Source of the DNA: Desulfofundulus thermosubterraneus DSM 16057
GTDB lineage: Bacteria; Bacillota; Desulfotomaculia; Desulfotomaculales; Desulfovirgulaceae
Assembly: GCF_900142025.1 (NCBI RefSeq)
Contig: NZ_FQZM01000020.1
Span: 1-64,000, forward strand
Reading direction: 5' to 3'
DNA: 64,000 nt
Positions 45,467 through 54,793 of this stretch are shown here, one piece after another (within the stretch, counting starts at the first letter, position 1; each line of letters begins with the position of its first letter). The translations under genes were made by a program, and so were the position numbers. The notes beneath the pieces were generated by a model. The model did not search any database. It worked only from the letters and a program-made list of their open reading frames with translations, and was not told the origin of the DNA.

Positions 45467-46750
45467 ATGCAAAAATTACCTGGTTACGAAAAAGTGCTGC
45501 TCGTATCCCTTCAACTGCCCCATGAAGATGAACGTGAAGTTGAGGAATCCCTCGAGGAACTGGCCCGGCTGGCGGACACGGCCGGGGCCCGGGTGGTGGG
45601 CAGGGTGGTGCAGCGCGCCCGCCGGCCGGACCCGGCCACCTTTTTGGGGCGGGGCAAGGTGCGCGATGAAATAGCTCCCGCCTGCCGGGAGCTGGGGGTT
45701 GAACTGGTAATCTGCGACCATGAGCTTTCCCCCGCCCAGGTGCGCAACCTGGAGGAGGAACTGGGGGTGCGGGTCATCGACCGCACCCAGCTCATCCTGG
45801 ACATCTTTGCCCGGCGGGCCCGTACCCGGGAGGGCAAGCTGCAGGTGGAACTGGCCCAGCTGGAATACCTCTACCCCCGGCTGGCGGGGAAAGGGATTGA
45901 GCTTTCCCGGCTGGGGGGCGGCATTGGCACCCGGGGCCCCGGCGAAACGAAACTGGAAACCGACCGGCGGCGCATAAAAAGACGCATCACCGAGTTGCGC
46001 CGGGAGCTCGACGAAGTGCGGCGGCACCGGACCCTGCTGCGCACCAGGCGGCAGGACGTGCCCGTAACCCTGGTCAGCCTGGTGGGGTATACCAACGCCG
46101 GCAAGTCCACCCTCCTCAATGCCCTCACGGGGGCGGGCGTCCCGGCCGAAGACAAATTGTTTGCCACCCTGGACCCCACCACCCGGCGCCTGGTGCTGCC
46201 CAACAATGAGGTGGTGCTGCTTACTGACACGGTCGGTTTTATCCGCCGCCTGCCCCACCACCTGGTGGCCGCCTTCCGGGCTACCCTGGAGGAAGTGACG
46301 GAAGCCGACCTGCTGCTGCACGTGGTGGACGTGAGCAACCCGGATTACCCGGACCAGGTTAAAGCGGTGGAAGATGTGCTGGCCTCCCTGGGGGCGGGGG
46401 AGAAGCCCACCATTCTGGTTTTTAATAAAGTTGACCGTTTGACTGCTGAAGAACCATGGCTGGTTCCCCCAGGTAGGCCGGCGGTGGCGGTTTCCGCCCT
46501 TACCGGCCGGGGCCTGGATGAGCTGCGCCGGCTCATCATGGACGTCTTGAAGGATCAAAGGGTGCGGCGGGAATTCCTGGTGCCCTACCAGCGGGGAGAC
46601 GTGCTCAACCTGCTCTACGAAAAAGGGGAGGTATTGTCGCGGGAATATACCCCGGAGGGCGTGCGCCTGGAAGTGGAACTGGGTGCGGTATGGGCTTCCC
46701 GGGCGGCGGCCCGGCTGGGGAAAGATAATCCCGGCAGAATTTCCGGATAA
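45467..46750 (+). CDS. hflX: Ribosome-associated GTPase HflX
   Basis: The product has the HflX N-terminal domain (VLLVSLQLP..., RPDPATFLGRGKVRDE, DHELSPAQVRNLEEEL, DRTQLILDIFARRARTREGK) and a GTPase domain with G1 GYTNAGKSTLLNAL, G3 DTVGFIRRLPHHLVAAF and G4 FNKVDRL. The glycine-rich GGGIGTRGPGETKLE linker typical of HflX is intact. It splits or rescues stalled ribosomes. The ATG at 45467 aligns best with the family; a TTG at 45434 would add 11 residues. Confidence 0.9.
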   Translation: MQKLPGYEKVLLVSLQLPHEDEREVEESLEELARLADTAGARVVGRVVQRARRPDPATFLGRGKVRDEIAPACRELGVELVICDHELSPAQVRNLEEELGVRVIDRTQLILDIFARRARTREGKLQVELAQLEYLYPRLAGKGIELSRLGGGIGTRGPGETKLETDRRRIKRRITELRRELDEVRRHRTLLRTRRQDVPVTLVSLVGYTNAGKSTLLNALTGAGVPAEDKLFATLDPTTRRLVLPNNEVVLLTDTVGFIRRLPHHLVAAFRATLEEVTEADLLLHVVDVSNPDYPDQVKAVEDVLASLGAGEKPTILVFNKVDRLTAEEPWLVPPGRPAVAVSALTGRGLDELRRLIMDVLKDQRVRREFLVPYQRGDVLNLLYEKGEVLSREYTPEGVRLEVELGAVWASRAAARLGKDNPGRISG

Positions 46751-46756
46751 TCATGC

Positions 46757-47287
46757 CTAAAGTCTCCCGGCGGCCGGCCGGGCGCCTGCCGGGAAGGGGG
46801 CGTACTCCTGAACCACATGCTCGTGCTTTGCCAGCCGCTCTTCCAGGTTAAACCGGCGGCGCACCAGGGGTGCGGGTATGTGAAAGGCATCTGCCACTTC
46901 ATGAATTTTCTGGAAGTCCGTCCCTACACTGCCCGTTCCCGGGGGCAGCAGGAGGAGGGCGGCAAAATCTTCGGCGGCGTTTTCTTCTTCCCCTCTCCCG
47001 GTCAACCCGTCCACGTATATGCCGCTGGTGACATTAAGGCAGTGCTGGCCCAGCCCGTAGGCCAGCATGTGCTTCAGTTCCGGCCTGGAAAGCCCCTTTT
47101 TCACCGTGAGCAGCGCGATGCCGTCCCCCGTGCGCACGTATCTTCCCCTGACCCGGCCTTTAAACGGGAAGCGGGTCAGGATGATCCCTTCGCTCCTGGC
47201 TATCCTGTACAGCTGGTAAACACCCGGTGGCCCTTCGAGACGGTACTTTTTGATCAGGGCCAGGGCCAGCTGGACGGCTGAATTCAA
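46757..47287 (-). CDS. ImmA/IrrE-type protein with a degenerate zinc motif
   Basis: The 176-residue product has the overall pattern of ImmA/IrrE metallopeptidases that cleave XRE repressors: the N-terminal helix (YQLYRIARSEGIILTRFPF), the strand before the active site (IALLTVKKGLSRPELKHML) and the downstream EEENAAEDFAALLLLP helix with the third zinc ligand Glu. Where the family has H-E-L-G-H, this protein has Y77-G-L-G-Q81 followed by His82, so both zinc His and the catalytic Glu are lost. It is predicted to be catalytically inactive and may act by binding only. An XRE gene lies 470 bases upstream on the same strand, with a repeat element between. Confidence 0.72.
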   Translation of the reverse strand: MNSAVQLALALIKKYRLEGPPGVYQLYRIARSEGIILTRFPFKGRVRGRYVRTGDGIALLTVKKGLSRPELKHMLAYGLGQHCLNVTSGIYVDGLTGRGEEENAAEDFAALLLLPPGTGSVGTDFQKIHEVADAFHIPAPLVRRRFNLEERLAKHEHVVQEYAPFPAGARPAAGRL

Positions 47288-47428
47288 GGCTACCGCCTCC
47301 GCTCGGCAGAAACGATTCTTGCAGACACCAGCGTATCCTTTGAACTATTTCTCATTTTATTATAAACCCCGGTTGTGTCGGGTCTTGTCGAAAGGTTGGG
47401 GAAGATAAAAAAATCATTACTCCTCGTT

Positions 47429-47674
47429 GGATGAGGCGCTGTCCTCGCTCACTCCAGTGCTTCGCGTAAGATGCGCACCGCGGCTTGCTTCGGGCCGCCC
47501 AGCACTCACTGAATAAGCTCTACGGCGGAGGTTAAATTTTCTACTACCTTTTGCATCTGCCTTGGAATGAGCATTTTTGCCGGTGAGTGCTGGGTTGCCG
47601 GGTGCTGTTACCGGCGCTTCGCAAGTCGTTCGCTCCGGACAGCGCCTCATCCTTGTCATAACGGTTCTACTGAA
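47429..47674. repeat. Inverted-repeat element, copy 2
   Basis: Nested perfect inverted repeats: GGATGAGGCGCTGTCC (47429-47444) with its complement at 47637-47652, and inside them CCCAGCACTCAC (47498-47509) with GTGAGTGCTGGG (47583-47594) enclosing 73 bases. TAACGGTTCTACTGAA (47659-47674) is the exact complement of the left flank of copy 1 (40877-40892). Together with 47288-47428, which holds no gene, it fills the interval between the ImmA-like and XRE genes. Confidence 0.8.
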
Positions 47675-47758
47675 TATTTACTCTTTCCTTTGTACCGGGC
47701 GGTGCGGCCTTCAACCTGGTCCGGGGAGGTTTTGCCGTCCCGCCCGGTAGAGGCCCTG

Positions 47759-48187
47759 TCATCCCTTCCGGTTCCCTTCCTCCCTTTTCCTGCGCCGCTC
47801 CCTCTCCTTCTTTATAAAGCGCAGGGCCCACTCCCAGTGCTCAACCAGGGACTGTTTTTCTTCCTCCGTCAGGTCCGGTACCTGCCTGAGCAGGCCGGCA
47901 AACAGGGGATCGGCCGCAACTGCGTATAGATCCGCGTCATGGGGCGCATTCCCGGGTGCACCCTCCCCGCCGGTTCCGTAAGGCCGGTCGGTGCGTCCCA
48001 GCAGGTAATCCGTCGAAACGCCGAAGAAATCAGCCAGCCGTTTGAGAGACTGGTTGTCCGGCGAGCGCCTGTTTTTCTCGTACATGGCAATGGTGCTCTG
48101 CCCCATATGTAACAGGCGGGCCAGTTCCGCTTGGGACAATCCCCTCTGATTGCGCAAGTAGGCCAGCCTTTCGCCGAGGGAAGGCAT
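47759..48187 (-). CDS. XRE-family transcriptional regulator
   Basis: The 142-residue protein has an N-terminal helix-turn-helix (GERLAYLRNQRGLSQAELARLL, MGQSTIAMYEKNRRSPDNQSL, LADFFGVSTDYLLGRTD) followed by an acidic linker and a charged C-terminal helix (WALRFIKKERERRRKREE). It resembles ImmR/SinR-like repressors. The ImmA-like gene downstream is the type of protease that would normally cleave it, although its active site is lost. It diverges from a second XRE gene at 48490. Confidence 0.88.
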   Translation of the reverse strand: MPSLGERLAYLRNQRGLSQAELARLLHMGQSTIAMYEKNRRSPDNQSLKRLADFFGVSTDYLLGRTDRPYGTGGEGAPGNAPHDADLYAVAADPLFAGLLRQVPDLTEEEKQSLVEHWEWALRFIKKERERRRKREEGNRKG

Positions 48188-48245
48188 GTTGGTTCACCCC
48201 GATCGTAATTTAACACGTTTTGTGAAATAGGAAAAGAAAATAAAA

Positions 48246-48260
48246 AACGGATTTTCCGTT
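48246..48260. promoter_or_regulatory. Candidate XRE operator palindrome
   Basis: AACGGA-TTT-TCCGTT is a perfect 6-3-6 inverted repeat, 59 bases upstream of the minus-strand XRE gene in the divergent intergenic region. It is the most likely binding site for one of the two XRE regulators. Confidence 0.5.
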
Positions 48261-48338
48261 AAAGCGCATAATGTGATAAGAAGCAAAAACCTTCTACTAA
48301 TTATTTACGTTCGGCGCAAATTTTAACCGGTGGACCCT

Positions 48339-48367
48339 TGACATCAATCGCGAATTGTGATTATACT
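48339..48367 (+). promoter_or_regulatory. Sigma-A promoter of the plus-strand XRE gene
   Basis: TTGACA (48339-48344) and TATACT (48362-48367) are 17 bases apart. The spacer contains AATCGCGAATT, a partial palindrome close to sequence that recurs inside the gene near 48688 (ACGAATCGCGATT), suggesting autoregulation. Confidence 0.7.
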
Positions 48368-48489
48368 AATAGTCAGAGGGTGCCAGCAGCCGGCCGGCGC
48401 CGCGGGGCTGAAGCGGGCCGGCCGGCGCCGCAGTCTGGCAGGAAGGGAGGGGTTTTTAGCTTTCCAAGACCAGCCGAAGGGTGAGCGGG

Positions 48490-48732
48490 GTGAGAAATGA
48501 AAAGATGTACCAGTTGAGGCTCAAGATGGGCCTCAGCCAGCGGCAGGTAGCCGAAGCCGTGGGCATCAGCCAGAGCTCCTACGCCATGATCGAAGGCGGC
48601 CACCGCCACCCCCGCAAGGAGGTGGAGAAGAAGCTGGCCGACTTCTTCGGCGTGACCGTGGACGAGCTTTTTTTTGGCCGGGATAATCACGAATCGCGAT
48701 TGGAGGAACCTGACCCGGGGGAACAGCAGTAA
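48490..48732 (+). CDS. Small XRE-family regulator
   Basis: The product of about 80 residues is almost entirely a helix-turn-helix domain: YQLRLKMGLSQRQVAEAVGISQ, SSYAMIEGGHRHPRKEVEKK, LADFFGVTVDELFFGRD. GTG at 48490 sits about 7 bases after GAAGGGTGA; the GTG at 48481 is an alternative. It is transcribed away from the other XRE gene and lies 105 bases before the SLH surface-protein gene, so it may regulate the surface locus. Confidence 0.8.
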   Translation: MRNEKMYQLRLKMGLSQRQVAEAVGISQSSYAMIEGGHRHPRKEVEKKLADFFGVTVDELFFGRDNHESRLEEPDPGEQQ

Positions 48733-48837
48733 TTAAGGTGGGGAGTTTTGTTTATCAGGGCTGATGTCCCGGTGGAAGACGCGAGCAGGAAGCGCTGTCG
48801 AAGGGCTGCATTAAGGGAAAGGTGGTAATAGCGCGCG

Positions 48838-50733
48838 ATGAAGTCGAAATTGCTGGCAGTAACCCTGGTGTTCTGCCTGCTTCTGGCCCTGGCCGGTGCG
48901 GCCTATGCCGGTTTTTCCGATCTGAACGGCCACTGGGCGCAGAAACAGGTGGAAAAATGGGCGGATAAGGGTCTGGTGGGCGGCTACCAGGACGGCACCT
49001 TCCGGCCGAATAAAGCCGTGACCAGAGCCGAATTCGTTGCCCTGGTAAACAGGGCCATGAACAAGCAGAATACCGGCGCAACAATCAAATTCAAAGATGT
49101 CAGGCCCGGTGACTGGTTTTACCGTGAGGTTGCCGCGGCCGTGAGCGCCGGCTATGTGGGCGGCTATGAAGACGGGACCTTCCGGCCGAACCAGCCCATC
49201 ACCCGCCAGGAGGCCGCTTCCATCATCAGCCGTCTTTTGAACCTGGAGAGCGGCGAGGCAAGCGTACTGGGCAAATTTAAAGACGCCGGTCGAATCGGCA
49301 GTTGGGCCCGGGGCAGCGTGGCCGCTGTGGTGGCCAGAGGCCTGATGGGCGGCTACTCCGACGGCACCTTTGGGCCGGCCATGTCCATCACCCGGGCGGA
49401 AACCGTTGTGGTTCTTGACCGGGCCATCACCGGAGAAACTCCGCAACCGCCGGAGGAAGAAGTGAAGGTTACCGGGGTAAAGCTGGATAAGAATACGCTG
49501 AGCCTCAGCGTGGGCTCCACGGTGCAGCTGAGAGCCGCCGTTATCCCGGACAACGCCACCAACAAGAAAGTGACCTGGTCCACCAGCGACGAGAAGATCG
49601 CCACCGTGGATGACCAGGGCAACGTTAAAGGCGTGGCTGAAGGCAAGGCTACCATCACTGTCACCACCGCGGACGGCAATTTTAAGGATACCTGTGAAGT
49701 GGCCGTAGTGCGTACCAGCGGTAGCAGCGGCAGTGGCGGCGGTGGGTCGACCACCATACCCGTTACCGGCGTGAGCCTGGATAAAACCAGCCTGACCATG
49801 ACCGTCGGTGAAAGTGTCCAGCTGACGGCCACCGTGTCACCGGGCAACGCTACCAACAAAAATGTTACCTGGACCAGCAGCAACCCCGCCGTGGCCACGG
49901 TGGATAACACAGGTAAGGTTACCGCTGTGGCGGCAGGTACGGCCACCATCACCGTTAAAACCGAAGACGGCGGCAAGACGGCCACCTGTGTGGTGACGGT
50001 CAGCAAGTGGCCGAAGGAAGTCGAAAATGTGGTATGTTCCTCCCTGGCCGGAAATACGGCGGTGAAGGTGTATATCAAGGCTGATTTTGCCGGAACGGTT
50101 TCATCTGTAACGGTGAACGGACAGGCGGCGCAAAAACAGCAGGCCAACCCCCTGGAGTGGCGTGTGGTTCTGTCCGGAAGCTTTACGGTGGATGACCTGA
50201 CGGTAGAAGTTAATACGGCTGCGGCACCTTCCCTGCCGGAAGAAGTCGCTGATGTTGTCGTGTCTTATCTGGCAGGCAATACGGCGGTGAAGGTGTTTAT
50301 CAAGCCCGACCTGGTAAACGCAATTGACGGAGTCGCCGTCAACGGGCAACCGGCGGTTCAGCAGCAGGCCAATCCCGCCGAGTGGAGAACCGTTCTGGGC
50401 GGAACATTGGCTGAGTCTGAACTGAACATCACCGTCACCCGTAAGCAGGCGACACCTCCGCCTCAGCCCGGTGAAGCTCAGCTGATTGATACGGCAAAAT
50501 CGAACATTACTTACAGCGCTACTTTCGGTACCAACGCTTACATTTATATTTTGCCGGGCAAAAACGTAACCTCGGTCAGGGTTGGCAGTGTGGAGGCAAC
50601 CTACATCCAGAGCAATGGCGTATGGACTGCCACCCTGGAAGGCGTGAAGGCTGGCGACGTGGTTGATGTGGTGGCCAGCGGGCCGGACGGATCCGAAACC
50701 AGGCAGTTCACCGTCGTCGACCTTGGGGTGTAA
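48838..50733 (+). CDS. SLH-domain surface protein with two BIG2 Ig-like domains
   Basis: The 631-residue exported protein has a signal peptide (cleavage near AAYA-G, residue 24). Three SLH motifs follow at about 25-65, 85-127 and 146-188, each with a G-[GY]-Y-x-D-G-T-F-x-P core, which bind pyruvylated wall polymer. Two BIG2 domains occupy about 208-290 and 306-388 (VTGVKLDKNTLSLSVGSTVQL; VTGVSLDKTSLTMTVGESVQL). Two tandem copies of a roughly 70-residue module (about 390-463 and 467-540) share V-N-G-Q-x-A-x-Q-Q-A-N-P-x-E-W-R, and a last beta domain (about 553-631) follows. Related modules occur at the C-terminus of the next protein. It is the likely wall anchor of the S-layer. Confidence 0.88.
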   Translation: MKSKLLAVTLVFCLLLALAGAAYAGFSDLNGHWAQKQVEKWADKGLVGGYQDGTFRPNKAVTRAEFVALVNRAMNKQNTGATIKFKDVRPGDWFYREVAAAVSAGYVGGYEDGTFRPNQPITRQEAASIISRLLNLESGEASVLGKFKDAGRIGSWARGSVAAVVARGLMGGYSDGTFGPAMSITRAETVVVLDRAITGETPQPPEEEVKVTGVKLDKNTLSLSVGSTVQLRAAVIPDNATNKKVTWSTSDEKIATVDDQGNVKGVAEGKATITVTTADGNFKDTCEVAVVRTSGSSGSGGGGSTTIPVTGVSLDKTSLTMTVGESVQLTATVSPGNATNKNVTWTSSNPAVATVDNTGKVTAVAAGTATITVKTEDGGKTATCVVTVSKWPKEVENVVCSSLAGNTAVKVYIKADFAGTVSSVTVNGQAAQKQQANPLEWRVVLSGSFTVDDLTVEVNTAAAPSLPEEVADVVVSYLAGNTAVKVFIKPDLVNAIDGVAVNGQPAVQQQANPAEWRTVLGGTLAESELNITVTRKQATPPPQPGEAQLIDTAKSNITYSATFGTNAYIYILPGKNVTSVRVGSVEATYIQSNGVWTATLEGVKAGDVVDVVASGPDGSETRQFTVVDLGV

Positions 50734-50770
50734 TCTTTAAAGTGAATTCCAGTTTGGGAGGTTAGAATTA

Positions 50771-53700
50771 ATGTCCAGATCGATGAGGAAAATCTGGTCA
50801 GTACTGGCAGTGCTGATGGTGCTCTCGCTGGTGCTTTCCAGTGCTGCCTATGCAGCCCCACTGGCTGTTCAGGTTACGGCCCAGAACAACATGGTCTATA
50901 ACTATGACTACACGAAACTCGGCACTTCCCAGGCTCTGGCGAATCACTTCAGGAATAGCTTCAGCTGGGCCTTTACGAATGGAAATAAAATCGTGATTGA
51001 TGACAGCTCGGGTGTAAAAGTTGATTTCGATTCTACTTTCAAGTATGGCGGGAAATATGCCGATACCGTGCAGGCAGTGCTGAGTGGTAAGGAACCCCAG
51101 GGGCAGCCGCTTCAGCCCACACACAATGTAGTTGAAGAGAATGGCCAGGCGGTTCCGAAACCGGTCGGCCAGGAGTCGCTGGAAGTTGTCTCGGTGAGTG
51201 CTATTAACGCTAGTAAAATTAAGGTCACCTTCAGCAACGGCCAAACCGTTGAAATTACTGACTTTACACCCTCTCCGCTGGTACCCGGAGAGAACCAGGT
51301 AACCTTCACATATCAGGGCAAAGAATACACCGCGACAGTTAACTTTAAAAGCGTCTACTCACTGGTCATAACCAACAAAGACGACCTGCTGGCAGACTCT
51401 GAAGCAGGCAAGCTATTGGCCGACGGCAGAACACAAATGTACGTTGAAGCAACCATATACGGTCCCGATGGCCAAGTAGATACCGACTTTGCGGGTACTG
51501 CTGTGTTTGTGTCTAAGCTTGGTCTTTCGTCAGCCCAAGCCGAGTGCGCGTTTGACAAAGGTAAAGCCCGGTTCCAGGTAACCTTGCGGAACAGCAATAC
51601 TGATGTCACCGACGAAATTAAAGTAAGAATTAAGTCTACAGAAGTACAGGACATTGTAGGTTTAGAAACTGACCCTATACAGTTAACATATAAAGCTTAT
51701 AATCCTACTGGCGGTGGCGGTGAAACCACCATCAGGACTTACATCGTAGACAGCATTAAGTCCGCTGACATGGCTGACCGCGTCGACATCTATATCGGCG
51801 GCGTAGCCAACAGCGACGTTGACGCAGTAAAAGAAGCCATCAAAAACCAAGTTAAAATTTACAACCCCAGGAATCAAAAGATTGACATCGTTGATATTGC
51901 CAACGTAGTGCTGCTGAGAAGGGACTCTTCCGTCAGCGCATCCTACGTGTTTACAGCGTTGCTGAACCTGCCCGCGTATAACGCAAACGGTTATACCCTT
52001 GACGCTCTGCAGCGGCAAGTCATGGAAGACAACGCATACAACTATTATGCAATCGAACCATCTGCTGCCACGGTGCGCCTGGCTGAAGACACCGACGTTG
52101 CCAACAACAAATTCATGCTGATCGACAAGTTCGCACCTACAGCCTATGGAGTCAAGGCATTCAACAACGACGCATCGTTCCTGCCGGCAAACACTCTGAT
52201 GGCCGTATTTTCCGAACCGGTCAACAGACTGACTGCCGAGAACCCCGAGAACTGGGTGCTCAACGGTCACAAGCTGACTGCCAACGACGTTAAAGAAATC
52301 AGGGTGCTGGACATCCCGACCGAAGAACCCCTGGCCGACGATTACTCCGCCGTGCAAAAGGGCAAAGAAAGAAACACCGTATTTATCACCCTGACCAACA
52401 CGGCAGTTAAGCTGTACCTGGTAGACGGCCAGAACCTGCTGCAGGCCAAGTCCATCGCCGACTGGGCAGGGCTGACCGACCTGAGCGACAATAACAAGAT
52501 AACTACGCAGGACTTCGTATTCGAGTACAAAAAACCGGAGGTTCAACCCGGTATCGGTTTAACCAAGGAATCTCCGGAGCAATTCGTCATCACAGTAAAC
52601 GAGCCCATCTACACAGATGAAAACGCCACCAGGAAAGTAGACCTCTCAGCAGCCGGCCAGCTGAACGTCCAGTTGCTGGAACAGGGCGGCACAGTAATTG
52701 AAAACTTGCGCGAATCCGATTACCGTGTTGTACCGTTGCAGGATGACCAGTTCATACTGGAACTGACCCGTGACTGGACCCAGATCCTTAAAGACAACGG
52801 CGGCAACGTTGCCTACCACAACAAGGTGTTTAAGGTCAGCCTGAAGGGTAACCTGTATGACGTGTACGGTAACCTGGTGTCAAGTGATAGCAAAGCGTTG
52901 AGCGCTTCCGTAACCATCCCGGAAGACACCGAGTCGCCGGACGTTAAGGAATGCATCTTTGCTGACCCCGTGACCGGTGCTGCAACCATCACCATGACCG
53001 AGCCGGTACAGCTGTACGACAATGTACGGGGCGACTTCATAGCTCCGGCCAGGACTCCGAGCGTTGAGCAAGAGCTTGGCGACGGCGTACCAGTGCCCAC
53101 CTTTGAATACGTCAAGGTATCCGAAGGTACGGTATCCGCAGGCACCAAGGTCGAAGGCGAAATTTACGGCACGCCGGTGGATGAGCATGACGTGAAATTC
53201 AACGTCAGGCCCAAAATGCAGCTGGAAGCAGGCGACTGGAAATTGGTAGTGCGCCAGATTTCCGACGACGTTGGTAACACTATGAAAACCAGGGAATTCC
53301 CGTTCACCATCAAGGCTGACCAGCCGCCAGTACCGCTTGGTGACAACACCGTCGACCCGTACATCATCTGGGCCTACGCTGATGATGACAAGAAGGGGGA
53401 TGGACACGACTACATCTACATCCTGTACAGCCGGCAGATGGAAATTAGAGCCATCAGGGCAGAAACCTATGACATCAACGGCAAGCAGGTAACCCAGGAT
53501 GCCAACATTACCTCTCAGCCGGTAGTACTGTACAGGCAAAACAACGACCCGAACAATGAAAACTATAACAACTTCTACGGCGACGGCAAAGACGCCAAGG
53601 GCAACAGCGTATCCATGGACGCGGACATGGGCGTCTGGAGAGGACAATTGGTAACCATCCAGCTGCCTGCCGACTTCATCGTGGCCGGCGACGACATTGA

Positions 53701-54727
53701 CGGCGACAAGGACGGCAAAGGCGTTGGCTTCAAGAACGTGCTTACCGTTCCCACCACGCTGAAGGCCATTGACGACGGTAATCCTGCAACTACAGAAGAA
53801 CTGCTTTTTGATAACAACGATGGCGTTAACCAGTTTGAACTGAAATTCGACAAGGGCTACGGCGTTAACGGCATCGGCCTGGACGGCAGCAAGAAAGGCA
53901 AGGTACCGGCAATCACTAACTCGAAGTATCAGACTGTTGAAGCGTACATCAGTGGTGCTGCACCGCAGCCGCCCGTGGTGGAGATCAGCTCCATTACCGA
54001 TCAAACTGTTGAAGCCGGCAAGACCGTTGACGTGACTGTCACCACAACTCCGGCTGACGCCGTTGTGATCGCCTCTTCCAGCGACACTTCTAAGGCTACC
54101 GTCGCTGTGAACGGCAACAAGCTGACCGTGACCGGCGTGGCCGCCGGCGAAGTTACCATCACCGTGACGGCTAAGAAAGATGGTTACTCTGATGGCACTG
54201 CGACGTTCAAGGTGACTGTGACCGCACCTGTGACAGCGTGGCCGGAGCAGATGGAGGGTGAGCCAGTGGTCAACTACGCCGAGATAATTGATAAGACCTA
54301 CGCCACCATCACCATCAAGCCGGAGTACGTGGATAAGGTAACTGCCGTGACCATTTTGGGCAGGGCCGCAAGCAAGCAGCAGAATGCACCAAACATGTGG
54401 CGTGCGGAAGTGCCCAATGGTACCAAAAAGGAAGACCTGGTTGGCAAGATTGAGATCAAAATGCAGGAGACCCCTCCTCCCGGTACTGTGAATGCCATCA
54501 AGGAAATACGCGCCAATGTGGATTTCTTAGGCGTGACCTACGTCTGGGTGTTTCTGAATGATGGCGTTACCGCTACTTCTGTCACCGCCAACGGCCAGGC
54601 CCTGCAGAATAAAGGTGACAAATGGGAAGGCGTTCTGAACGGTCTGAAAGAGGGAGATAGCGTTAAAGTTGTGGTCACCACCTCTGCCGGCACCGACGAA
54701 AAGACGGTTTTTGTGCAGAAATTGTAA
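50771..54727 (+). CDS. Very large S-layer-like secreted protein
   Basis: The 1318-residue product has a signal peptide (to about residue 29, SSAAYA-AP). An N-terminal domain (about 40-110) ends in VDFDSTFKYGGKYADTVQAVL and resembles the N-terminal domains of the two proteins at 55114 and 59932. About 900 residues of acidic, Asp/Asn-rich Ig-like and SbsA-like repeats follow, recognisable by motifs such as VNEPIYTDENATRKVDLS and TMTEPVQLYD, and then a Big-type domain (about 1070-1150). Two C-terminal modules (about 1157-1235, 1240-1318) are related to those of the SLH protein. It has no SLH motif of its own, so it may assemble on the SLH protein. It follows it by 37 bases. Confidence 0.82.
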   Translation: MSRSMRKIWSVLAVLMVLSLVLSSAAYAAPLAVQVTAQNNMVYNYDYTKLGTSQALANHFRNSFSWAFTNGNKIVIDDSSGVKVDFDSTFKYGGKYADTVQAVLSGKEPQGQPLQPTHNVVEENGQAVPKPVGQESLEVVSVSAINASKIKVTFSNGQTVEITDFTPSPLVPGENQVTFTYQGKEYTATVNFKSVYSLVITNKDDLLADSEAGKLLADGRTQMYVEATIYGPDGQVDTDFAGTAVFVSKLGLSSAQAECAFDKGKARFQVTLRNSNTDVTDEIKVRIKSTEVQDIVGLETDPIQLTYKAYNPTGGGGETTIRTYIVDSIKSADMADRVDIYIGGVANSDVDAVKEAIKNQVKIYNPRNQKIDIVDIANVVLLRRDSSVSASYVFTALLNLPAYNANGYTLDALQRQVMEDNAYNYYAIEPSAATVRLAEDTDVANNKFMLIDKFAPTAYGVKAFNNDASFLPANTLMAVFSEPVNRLTAENPENWVLNGHKLTANDVKEIRVLDIPTEEPLADDYSAVQKGKERNTVFITLTNTAVKLYLVDGQNLLQAKSIADWAGLTDLSDNNKITTQDFVFEYKKPEVQPGIGLTKESPEQFVITVNEPIYTDENATRKVDLSAAGQLNVQLLEQGGTVIENLRESDYRVVPLQDDQFILELTRDWTQILKDNGGNVAYHNKVFKVSLKGNLYDVYGNLVSSDSKALSASVTIPEDTESPDVKECIFADPVTGAATITMTEPVQLYDNVRGDFIAPARTPSVEQELGDGVPVPTFEYVKVSEGTVSAGTKVEGEIYGTPVDEHDVKFNVRPKMQLEAGDWKLVVRQISDDVGNTMKTREFPFTIKADQPPVPLGDNTVDPYIIWAYADDDKKGDGHDYIYILYSRQMEIRAIRAETYDINGKQVTQDANITSQPVVLYRQNNDPNNENYNNFYGDGKDAKGNSVSMDADMGVWRGQLVTIQLPADFIVAGDDIDGDKDGKGVGFKNVLTVPTTLKAIDDGNPATTEELLFDNNDGVNQFELKFDKGYGVNGIGLDGSKKGKVPAITNSKYQTVEAYISGAAPQPPVVEISSITDQTVEAGKTVDVTVTTTPADAVVIASSSDTSKATVAVNGNKLTVTGVAAGEVTITVTAKKDGYSDGTATFKVTVTAPVTAWPEQMEGEPVVNYAEIIDKTYATITIKPEYVDKVTAVTILGRAASKQQNAPNMWRAEVPNGTKKEDLVGKIEIKMQETPPPGTVNAIKEIRANVDFLGVTYVWVFLNDGVTATSVTANGQALQNKGDKWEGVLNGLKEGDSVKVVVTTSAGTDEKTVFVQKL

Positions 54728-54793
54728 TCCTACATCTAACAACTAAAGAACTGCGTTGACCAGTATGTGTGATTTAGTGAAACGCCAGTAATA

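Noticed and set aside
45476-46558. 360-codon open frame on the minus strand
   Set aside because: Antisense to hflX; no family resemblance and no ribosome site.
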